Assembly: GCA_903879825.1 (NCBI GenBank)
Contig: CAIRND010000064.1
Span: forward strand, 1 to 13,278
Length of the DNA: 13,278 bases
Direction: 5' to 3'
DNA from: an uncultured Geobacteraceae bacterium
GTDB taxonomy: Bacteria > Desulfobacterota > Desulfuromonadia > Geobacterales > Pseudopelobacteraceae
Shown: positions 7,427-13,278 of the stretch, piece by piece
Position numbering within the stretch: position 1 is the stretch's first letter
Layout: the number at the start of each line of letters is the position of its first letter
The notes under the pieces: model-generated
Told to the model about the DNA's origin: nothing
Database searches by the model: none
What the model saw: the letters and a program-made list of their open reading frames with translations, nothing else
Program-made: the position numbers and the translations under genes

Positions 7427-8662
7427 ATGCTGACACCTGAATTGCTGGCTCCTGCCGGTAACATGGAAAAACTTAAAATCGCAATTCATTACGGCGCTGA
7501 TGCCGTGTACCTCGGCGGAGAATCCTTTGGGCTTCGCAATAAGGCCGACAATTTTTCCGTGGACGAGATGAAGACGGCTCTTGACTACTGCCATGCGCGG
7601 AAAGTCAAAGCCTACCTGACAATCAACAGCTACCCACGCAACGAATCACTCCCCGCGCTTGAAGAGTATCTGACCCAGATTGCTTCGCTGCCGTTCGACG
7701 CCTACATTGTTGCCGATCCGGGGGTTATTGATGCGGTGCGACAGGTATCGCCGGAGCGCGAACTGCATCTGTCGACCCAGGCGAACACTATCAACTGGCG
7801 CTCTGCCCGCTTCTGGCACCAGCAGGGGGTCCGGCGGATTAACCTGGCACGCGAAATGAGCCTCGACAATATCACCGAAACGGTGGAACGTGTTCCCGGA
7901 ATGGAATTTGAGGCCTTTGTGCATGGTGCGCTCTGCATCTCTTATTCCGGCCGTTGCCTCATTTCCAGCATGTTGACCGGGCGCGACGCCAACCAGGGAG
8001 AATGCACTCACCCCTGCCGCTGGAGCTATCATCTGGTGGAAGAATCACGACCGGGCGAATATTTTCCGGTGGTGGAGGACGAAAACGGCACCTTCATCTT
8101 CAACTCCCGCGATCTCTGCCTGCTGGAACATATCCCGGCACTTGTTGCCTCCGGAGTGCAGGCTCTTAAAATTGAAGGACGGATGAAAGGTATCAACTAC
8201 GTTGCCTCGGTGCTGCGTGTCTACCGCCAGGCACTGGATGAATATCTTGCTGATCCGGAAGGATGGCACTGCCGCCCCGAATGGCTTGCCGAATTGGCAA
8301 AATTAAGTCATCGCGGCTACACAACCGGTTTCCTGTTCGGTCAACCGCGCAACGTCGGGCAGGAGTATCAATCCGCCTACATCCGCAGTCATGATTTTGT
8401 TGGCGTTGTCGATGAGGTTCGCAGTGACGGAAATCTGGTGATCAGCGTGCGAAACCGCGTGAAGGCTGGTGACCTGATCGAATTTATCGGACCGGGAATG
8501 CGCAATGACACCCTGATTCTGCAGCAGTTTTCCGCGTTGTCAGAGCGTGGAGCATCAACCCCGGCAGAGGTTGCCAACCCCAACTCCCGAATACTTTTAA
8601 CGGTACCGTTTGCAGTACAGGCGGGCGATCTCCTGCGCCGTGAGAAGATCGGCGCCGTATAA
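7427..8662 (+). CDS. U32-family protein, TrhP/YegQ-type tRNA hydroxylation protein
   Basis: A 411-residue U32-family protein, often labelled collagenase-like peptidase. It opens MLTPELLAPAGNMEKL and continues HYGADAVYLGG. It carries the family signature blocks HLSTQAN, VHGALCISYSGRC, and NQGECTHPCRW, then KIEGRMKGINYVA. Four cysteines (C170, C177, C193, C231) are spaced almost exactly like the 4Fe-4S ligands of the U32 protein UbiU; C197 is a fifth. The sequence around RPGEYFPVVEDENGTF and NSRDL resembles E. coli YegQ (TrhP), which acts in prephenate-dependent 5-hydroxyuridine formation at tRNA U34. That role is more likely than proteolysis. I place the start at the ATG at 7427, where the conserved N-terminus begins and GGAA lies 6 nt upstream. 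Upstream in-frame TTG (7322) and ATG (7367) add unconserved residues and fall in the promoter region. Transcribed alone, divergently from the lipoprotein gene. Confidence 0.88.
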   Translation: MLTPELLAPAGNMEKLKIAIHYGADAVYLGGESFGLRNKADNFSVDEMKTALDYCHARKVKAYLTINSYPRNESLPALEEYLTQIASLPFDAYIVADPGVIDAVRQVSPERELHLSTQANTINWRSARFWHQQGVRRINLAREMSLDNITETVERVPGMEFEAFVHGALCISYSGRCLISSMLTGRDANQGECTHPCRWSYHLVEESRPGEYFPVVEDENGTFIFNSRDLCLLEHIPALVASGVQALKIEGRMKGINYVASVLRVYRQALDEYLADPEGWHCRPEWLAELAKLSHRGYTTGFLFGQPRNVGQEYQSAYIRSHDFVGVVDEVRSDGNLVISVRNRVKAGDLIEFIGPGMRNDTLILQQFSALSERGASTPAEVANPNSRILLTVPFAVQAGDLLRREKIGAV

Positions 8663-8683
8663 ACCTAAAAACGGCAGTGCATT

Positions 8684-8803
8684 GCCACAAAAAGGCACAA
8701 AAGGCACAAAAACAGGATGTTATAGTGAGTGAATATTGAACCCGTTTGGTTAGTGGTTAGTATCGTATAATTTCAAATATTTTTTTGTGCTTTTTCGCGG
8801 CTA
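8684..8803. repeat. Palindromic intergenic element 3 with CACAAAA-rich arms
   Basis: The left arm (8684-8712) is GCCACAAAAAGGCACAAAAG continued by GCACAAAAA, three CACAAAA units spaced 9-10 nt. The right arm (about 8781-8803) is an imperfect inverse, reading TTTTTTGTGCTTTTT then CGCGGCTAA. The 70 bp centre is AT-rich and contains TTAGTGGTTAG and TATAAT. The layout is like the elements at 187-316 and 4092-4239, but with CACAAAA instead of CACAGAG. It fills most of the 196 bp gap between the U32 gene and dnaB. There is no reading frame inside that looks coding. Confidence 0.65.
8743..8771 (+). promoter_or_regulatory. Putative dnaB promoter inside repeat element 3
   Basis: A perfect TATAAT (8766-8771) lies in the centre of the palindromic element, with no better than a weak -35 (CGTTTG at 8743-8748, 17 bp spacing). 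Transcription would start near 8778 and give a leader of about 80 nt that includes the element's right arm. It is the only good -10 match I see in the gap before dnaB. AT-rich sequence makes chance matches likely. Confidence 0.35.
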
Positions 8804-8858
8804 AATGCTTTTTCCAGGATAAAGAAAGTATCAACCGAAACTTTAAGGAATTATTCAC

Positions 8859-10220
8859 ATGACTGATCCACGACTCCCCCCCCAGAATCTCGATGCTGAA
8901 ATGTCCATCCTGGGTGGTATCCTCATTGATAATGACGCAATCAACCGGGTACTTGAAAGTATTGTTCCGGAAGATTTCTACCGTGAGATACATCGCAAGA
9001 TATTTCTGGCCATGATGCAGCTATCCGACAGGCGAGAACCATGCGACCTGGTTACACTGACGGAAACGCTTAAAAAGAAAGGCGAACTTGATGAAGTAGG
9101 TGGCGCTGCCTACCTGCTGATGCTGGTCGATTACGTCCCAACCGCAGCCAATGTCACCTATTACTGCAAGATTGTTAAAGAGAAGTCGGTCAATCGCAAG
9201 CTTATTTCTATCGCCACCGGCATTGTCACCCGCAGCTATGAAGACCAGTCCGACGTTAATGAGCTGCTCGACAAGGCTCAGAAAGATCTGTACGAGATCG
9301 GTGAAAACAAGTTGCGTCCCCAGTATGTGCCGATCCAGCCGCTTATCAAGGAAGCCTTTAAACTTCTCAAGTCATTGAACGATCGGAAAGAACACATCAC
9401 CGGCGTGCCGACCGGCTACGCAGATCTTGACCAGATGACCGCCGGCTTCCAGCCGGGCAACCTGATCATTATCGCCGCCCGCCCGTCCATGGGTAAAACA
9501 ACTCTGGCACTTAATATCGCCCAGCACGCCAGTGCCGAGAGCAAAAAGAAAACTGCATCAGTTATCTTTTCCCTGGAGATGGGCAAGGAAGATCTGGTCA
9601 TGCGTTTTCTGGCCTCCATCGCCCGTGTTGATTTGAGCCGGATGCGCACCGGTCACTTCCTTGATACCGACTGGCCCCGCCTGACCAGAGCGGCCGGAGT
9701 GCTTCATGATGCCAAAATTTTTATTGATGATACTCCCGCCATCAGCGTCCTCGAACTCCGTTCCAAAGCACGCCGCCTGAAGAGCGAACATGATATCGGG
9801 CTGATCATCATTGATTATTTGCAATTGATGAAAGCAGGGACAAAAATCGAATCCCGTCAGCAGGAGATTTCCGAGATTTCACAGTCGCTGAAGGCGCTCT
9901 CAAAAGAGCTTGGCGTGCCGGTTGTGGCGCTCTCCCAGCTCAACCGTGAGTTAGAAAAACGCGCCGACAAGCGTCCGATGATGAGTGACTTGCGCGAATC
10001 GGGCGCCATCGAGCAGGATGCCGACGTCATCATGTTCGTGTACCGCGAGGCGGTCTACTGTGAACAGTGCCGCAAGCGGGATGGCTCCTGCACCCAGGGG
10101 CATGATCGTACCGCTGAATTAATTATAGGCAAACAACGTAACGGGGCGATCGGCACGGTCAGCCTGGCCTTTTTCGGCGAACACACCCGCTTTGAGAACC
10201 TGACTGACCGCAGCGAATAG
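8859..10220 (+). CDS. dnaB: Replicative DNA helicase DnaB
   Basis: A 453-residue hexameric replicative helicase that unwinds DNA 5' to 3' at the fork. The N-terminal collar domain starts PPQNLDAEMSILGGILID (about 5-22). The RecA-like motor domain follows a linker, with Walker A ARPSMGKTT (K213, T214) and Walker B LIIIDYLQLM (D319). LSQLNRELEKR and LRESGAIEQDADVIMF follow, then GKQRNGAIGTV near the end. AAGGA (8845-8849) lies 9 nt before the ATG. Between the VIMFVYRE and IIGKQRNG blocks it carries a cysteine-rich insert, C401-x2-C404-x6-C411-x3-H415, which E. coli DnaB lacks and which could bind zinc. No intein is present. The gene leads a likely operon with the pseudo-ATPase and pilT, 42 bp apart each. 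Confidence 0.98.
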   Translation: MTDPRLPPQNLDAEMSILGGILIDNDAINRVLESIVPEDFYREIHRKIFLAMMQLSDRREPCDLVTLTETLKKKGELDEVGGAAYLLMLVDYVPTAANVTYYCKIVKEKSVNRKLISIATGIVTRSYEDQSDVNELLDKAQKDLYEIGENKLRPQYVPIQPLIKEAFKLLKSLNDRKEHITGVPTGYADLDQMTAGFQPGNLIIIAARPSMGKTTLALNIAQHASAESKKKTASVIFSLEMGKEDLVMRFLASIARVDLSRMRTGHFLDTDWPRLTRAAGVLHDAKIFIDDTPAISVLELRSKARRLKSEHDIGLIIIDYLQLMKAGTKIESRQQEISEISQSLKALSKELGVPVVALSQLNRELEKRADKRPMMSDLRESGAIEQDADVIMFVYREAVYCEQCRKRDGSCTQGHDRTAELIIGKQRNGAIGTVSLAFFGEHTRFENLTDRSE

Positions 10221-10262
10221 CGATAGTATTGCTCGTTTTGGAATAACCAATGGAGGCAAGTC

Positions 10263-11915
10263 ATGCCAGCACAGATTAAAAAGGGTTCCCTGGGAGAAAT
10301 ACTCTCTGCCTGCAACATCATCACCGAGGACGACATCACGGCGGCTCTGGAGGAGCAGGGGCGTAACGGCACCCGTTTCGGTGAAGCCCTGATCACCCTG
10401 GGGATCGTTACCCAGGAAGATATCGACTGGGCGCTGTCAAACCAGCTTGACCTCCCCTACATTCGCCTGAAAGCAGACATGATCGACCCGGAGGCGTTGC
10501 GCCTCGTCCCCGCAGCCACTGCGAGAAAGTTCAACCTGATTCCACTCATCAAAGCCGGGGGTGAGCTCAACATTGCCGTTTCCGATCCGCTGAACAAGGC
10601 TGCCATCGCCGCTGTTGAGCAATTAAGCGGCTGCCAGGTCAATATTTCGGTGGCGCTGCTCCGTGAAATCCGCGACATGATTGAGGTCTGCTACGGCAGC
10701 AGCGGACATGAGCAGCTGGGCTTTACCTCGAGCGCCTTTTCGGAAAAAATCCTCGAAACCATTAACGGTGACTTGAGCGGCAGCACGCTGCTTAATTATC
10801 TGCTTATGTTCATTATGCAGAATCGGCTCTCATCACTCTCCCTGCAACCGATGGGAGATATCGTGCAGCTCAGCGGCAGGCGAGGCGGCATATCACACCC
10901 GTTTGGTTCGATGGCGGGTACCTATTACCCCGATGTCACCCGTAAAATCCGTAAAAGTATCGAGAGTACCGTTCCGGGAGAATCCTCTGCCAACGGTCTA
11001 CTGACGTTCAATTACCGGTCTCATCCGATCACCTTCCAGGTCGCCTCTCTCGGCGGCTATGGGGGGGACTACATCACCATCAGGCCGCAGGTAACCACCA
11101 GCCTGCCGGAACGTCTCGCCGACCTCCAACTCCCCCCCCGGCAGGAAAGCGATTTCATCCAGCTATCACGAAGGCAACAGGGCATTACGTTTTTTGCTTC
11201 CCGGAATACGCAGGAACGTGATCGTTTTATGGACATCATGCTGGAGGAGATTGAGACGACCGGAAAGAACGTGATCATTCTTGGCGAAGGTCCCGGACGA
11301 ACAACGAAATATTTCCCACGAATAATTCTCCCACGCAATGAATCAGAACGGGCCGCAACGATCATGCAGGCTCTGGATCATGCCCCCGACATTCTGATCA
11401 TTGAGGATGCCACTGAGAGCATGCCGTTTACCGCCGCCTGTCGGGCTGCAATGCGCGGTCTCCTGGTTTTGGTCGGACTGGAAATTCGCGGGACCCGGAA
11501 TGTCCTGCGCCAACTGCTCCTCTACCAGCAGCAGAACTACTTCCTGCCGATTTTTGTTAATGGCCTGGTGTCATTCAAAGGAATTCAGCTGCTCTGCCCC
11601 GAGTGCCGGACGAGTTACGTCCCGCCTGCGGAGGAGCTGGCTGCGATGAATCTTGTTGAGCAACCGGCATCGTTTTACCGCACGAAAGGATGTGACGTCT
11701 GCGGCTATAGCGGTTTCAGCACACGACAATTCCTGACCGATGTCCTGGTCTTCAGCGACGAGTTTTTGCGTATATTTGAGCAGTCAACGGACGTGGCGGC
11801 TCTGGAAAACCATCTCACCCTGTCCGGATATCAAGGTCTTGAGTGTGAAGGCCTGCGGCACCTGATCGCGGGAGATGTTTCGCCTGAAGAATACATTACA
11901 TCGGTTGTTCTGTAG
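10263..11915 (+). CDS. MshEN-domain GspE/PilB-like protein with degenerate ATPase motifs
   Basis: A 550-residue protein with the layout of type IV pilus/type II secretion assembly ATPases. Residues 9-32 and 38-61 are two consecutive 24-residue MshEN motifs (SLGEILSACNIITEDD..., RFGEALITLGIVTQED...). This is the fold that binds c-di-GMP in MshE; the first has Ser where Arg is usual. The N-terminal domain runs to about 145. The following region aligns by order with the PilB N2 and ATPase domains but its motifs are lost: LSSLSLQP (189-196) stands where SDIHIEP is expected, and GITFFASRNTQER (307-319) stands where Walker A should be, without GKS/T. DILIIEDATE (376-385) stands for Walker B. The C-terminal Cys4 zinc site is kept (C445, C448, C477, C480 in CPEC and CDVCGYSG). 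The frame is long and intact, with a strong GGAGG site, so it is a maintained pseudo-ATPase rather than a broken gene. It lies 42 bp before pilT. A regulatory or scaffold role in pilus dynamics is inference. Confidence 0.85.
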   Translation: MPAQIKKGSLGEILSACNIITEDDITAALEEQGRNGTRFGEALITLGIVTQEDIDWALSNQLDLPYIRLKADMIDPEALRLVPAATARKFNLIPLIKAGGELNIAVSDPLNKAAIAAVEQLSGCQVNISVALLREIRDMIEVCYGSSGHEQLGFTSSAFSEKILETINGDLSGSTLLNYLLMFIMQNRLSSLSLQPMGDIVQLSGRRGGISHPFGSMAGTYYPDVTRKIRKSIESTVPGESSANGLLTFNYRSHPITFQVASLGGYGGDYITIRPQVTTSLPERLADLQLPPRQESDFIQLSRRQQGITFFASRNTQERDRFMDIMLEEIETTGKNVIILGEGPGRTTKYFPRIILPRNESERAATIMQALDHAPDILIIEDATESMPFTAACRAAMRGLLVLVGLEIRGTRNVLRQLLLYQQQNYFLPIFVNGLVSFKGIQLLCPECRTSYVPPAEELAAMNLVEQPASFYRTKGCDVCGYSGFSTRQFLTDVLVFSDEFLRIFEQSTDVAALENHLTLSGYQGLECEGLRHLIAGDVSPEEYITSVVL

Positions 11916-11957
11916 ATGGTCTCTATTATCGGCGTACCTTTTTGAAGGAGCACTCTC

Positions 11958-13019
11958 ATGGCACGTATAGATTCACTCTTTAACATGATGAAGGAGCAGG
12001 GGGCGTCTGATCTCCACCTTTCCACCGGCAATCCGCCCATCTTCCGCCAGCAGGGGGACATGGTGCGCCTCAACTTTAAAGCCCTGGGTCACGAGGAACT
12101 GAAAGCCATTCTGTTTGAGATACTCACTGAAAAGCAAAAAACTCATTTTGAAGAAACCAAGGATCTTGATTTCGCCTATGAGGTTCCGGGACTGGCTCGT
12201 TTCCGAGGCAACATTATGATGCAATATCGCGGTATTGCCGCAGTATTCCGCATCATCCCCACCAAAATTCTTTCCGCCGATGAACTGGGACTGCCGGAAG
12301 GTGTGCGCCGCATGACCAACTTCAAAAAAGGGATGGTGCTGGTGACCGGCCCGACCGGATCGGGGAAATCCACCACCCTCGCCGGCATGATCGATCTGAT
12401 CAACTCCACCCGCAAGGAACATATCCTGACCTTTGAAGATCCGCTGGAGTTCATTCATGAGAACAAGATGTCACTTATGAATCAGCGCCAGATCGGTGAG
12501 CATACGGAAAGTTTCTCCTCGGCTCTGCGGGCGGCTCTCCGCGAAGACCCCGATGTCATACTGGTGGGAGAAATGCGCGACCTGACGACTATTCAGCTCG
12601 CCATGAGCGCCGCCGAAACCGGACACCTCGTTTTTGGAACTCTGCATACGAGCACCGCAGCCAAGACGGTCGACCGTATTATCGACGTGTTCCCGACCGA
12701 CCAGCAGGAACAGGTTCGCGCCATGCTGTCCGAATCCTTAAAAGGCGTTATCTGCCAGCAGCTTTTAAAAACGGCAGAAGGTAAGGGGCGCGTTGCAGCG
12801 TTGGAAATCATGCTCGGCACCCCTGCCATCGCCAACCTGATCCGCGAAGGGAAGACATTCCAGATCCCCTCCATCATGCAGACCGCCAAGAAAGACGGCA
12901 TGCAGCTTATGGATCAGCATCTGCTCGACCTGCTGAAAATGAAAAAAGTCAACCCGGAAGAGGCCTACCGCTGTGCCGTTGACAAAAAACAGTTTGAGCA
13001 ATATCTTACGCCAGCGTAG
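11958..13019 (+). CDS. pilT: Twitching motility retraction ATPase PilT
   Basis: A 353-residue PilT-family ATPase, the cytoplasmic hexamer that depolymerises type IV pili and powers twitching. The N-terminal PAS-like domain contains GASDLHLSTGNPP (15-27). Walker A GPTGSGKST is at 131-139, the Asp box LTFEDPLEF at 157-165 with catalytic E160, Walker B DPDVILVGEMRD at 197-208 and the His box TGHLVFGTLHT at 221-231. The PilT-specific AIANLIREGK (the 'AIRNLIRE' motif needed for retraction) is at 290-299. All motifs look functional. AAGGAG lies about 7 nt before the ATG. It is 42 bp downstream of the pseudo-ATPase gene, so co-expression is likely. Geobacter relatives usually have several pilT paralogues, so which retraction role this copy plays is open; no pilin or pilB is in the window. 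Confidence 0.95.
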   Translation: MARIDSLFNMMKEQGASDLHLSTGNPPIFRQQGDMVRLNFKALGHEELKAILFEILTEKQKTHFEETKDLDFAYEVPGLARFRGNIMMQYRGIAAVFRIIPTKILSADELGLPEGVRRMTNFKKGMVLVTGPTGSGKSTTLAGMIDLINSTRKEHILTFEDPLEFIHENKMSLMNQRQIGEHTESFSSALRAALREDPDVILVGEMRDLTTIQLAMSAAETGHLVFGTLHTSTAAKTVDRIIDVFPTDQQEQVRAMLSESLKGVICQQLLKTAEGKGRVAALEIMLGTPAIANLIREGKTFQIPSIMQTAKKDGMQLMDQHLLDLLKMKKVNPEEAYRCAVDKKQFEQYLTPA

Positions 13020-13042
13020 TTCTATGTTGACACATTCAAAAG

Positions 13043-13116
13043 CAACCCCCCTAACCCCCCTTGTCAGGGGGGGACTTTAAAGGCTCTTCCCTGATAAGGG
13101 GAGCGGGGAGGGGTTG
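13043..13116. repeat. Palindromic intergenic element 4, C/G-rich, after pilT
   Basis: The left arm (13043-13074) reads CAACCCCCCTAACCCCCC then TTGTCAGGGGGGGA. The right arm (13085-13116) is its imperfect inverse, ending GCGGGGAGGGGTTG. Each arm is also a small hairpin by itself (CCCCCC with GGGGGG around TTGTCA; CTTCCC with GGGGAG around TGATAA). The whole can therefore fold as one long stem or as two hairpins. Three GGGG runs lie at 13098-13113. It starts 23 bp after the pilT stop and may end the pilT transcript, though no clear T-run follows. The remaining 13117-13171 shows only the moaC ribosome binding site. Confidence 0.75.
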
Positions 13117-13171
13117 AATTCGGTGCTGAGAAGGTAATGTGACAAAGTAGAAGTAAGCAAGGGAGCCCATT

Positions 13172-13278
13172 ATGAACTTCAACCATTTTGACGAAAGCGG
13201 CCATGCAATCATGGTCGATGTCAGCGCCAAGCAGCCAACCCTGCGAACCGCTGTCGCAGCAGCAGACGTGCGACTCTC
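13172..13278 (+). CDS. moaC: Cyclic pyranopterin monophosphate synthase MoaC (5' part only)
   Basis: The first 35 codons are present before the window ends. The reading MNFNHFDESGHAIMVDVSAK, then QPTLRTAVAAADVRL, fits the conserved N-terminus of MoaC (HxDExGxAxMVDVSxKxxTxRxAxA). MoaC turns the MoaA product into cyclic pyranopterin monophosphate in molybdenum cofactor synthesis. GGGAG (13161-13165) lies 6 nt before the ATG. The gene follows pilT on the same strand but is separated by a palindromic element and is probably an independent unit. The catalytic residues lie beyond the edge, so completeness cannot be judged. Confidence 0.9.
   Translation, partial: MNFNHFDESGHAIMVDVSAKQPTLRTAVAAADVRL

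Noticed and set aside
7427..8662. Collagenase-type protease
   Set aside because: The U32 label is historical; the Fe-S-type cysteines and the YegQ-like blocks fit tRNA hydroxylation better than peptidase activity.
10263..11915. Functional PilB or GspE extension ATPase, or a pseudogene
   Set aside because: Walker A and the SDIHIEP block are missing, so it is not a standard motor; the frame, start site and zinc site are intact, so it is not a pseudogene by sequence.
11973..12458. 161-codon minus-strand open frame within pilT
   Set aside because: It lies opposite the conserved PilT motifs; composition looks like a shadow and there is no convincing ribosome binding site.

Overview
The window looks like a chromosomal segment of a Desulfuromonadota bacterium, most likely Geobacterales. 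I infer this from memory of the families and gene neighbourhood (TrmFO, a four-zinc-ribbon TopA, a LysM/CpoB-type pair beside dprA, DnaB followed by a MshEN-domain protein and PilT, then MoaC). No database search was possible. Codon use and GC look even across the genes and there is no insertion sequence, phage gene, tRNA, rRNA or CRISPR array. This is housekeeping chromosome, with the less ordinary material lying between genes and in one degenerate motor ATPase.

Left half (1-7271): all genes are on the minus strand. Read in transcription order they are a CpoB/YbgF-like lipoprotein, a secreted LysM protein, dprA, topA, trmFO and the start of a 4Fe-4S oxidoreductase subunit cut by the window edge. 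A clear intrinsic terminator sits between the LysM gene and dprA. A second structured terminator-like hairpin, with an inner UNCG-tetraloop stem, lies between topA and trmFO. Both run almost directly into the next gene's ribosome binding site, so they may act as attenuators rather than full stops.

Right half (7427-13278): all genes are on the plus strand. They are a U32-family protein of the TrhP (YegQ) tRNA hydroxylation type, replicative helicase dnaB, a GspE/PilB-like protein with lost ATPase motifs, pilT, and the first 35 codons of moaC. dnaB, the pseudo-ATPase and pilT are separated by 42 bp each and are probably co-transcribed. A divergent promoter region lies at 7272-7426.

Four palindromic intergenic elements of about 75-150 bp punctuate the window (187-316, 4092-4239, 8684-8803, 13043-13116). 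The first two share the same CACAGAG-rich 30 bp arms, and one arm supplies the last codons of trmFO. The third has a related layout built from CACAAAA units and holds a TATAAT box upstream of dnaB. The fourth is C/G-rich and follows pilT.

The best candidate for new biology is the 550-residue protein before pilT. It keeps two well-preserved 24-residue MshEN motifs (the c-di-GMP-binding type) and the C-terminal Cys4 zinc site of PilB/GspE, but has no Walker A and only a degenerate Walker B. It could be a nucleotide-sensing pseudo-motor that regulates the active PilT encoded just downstream.
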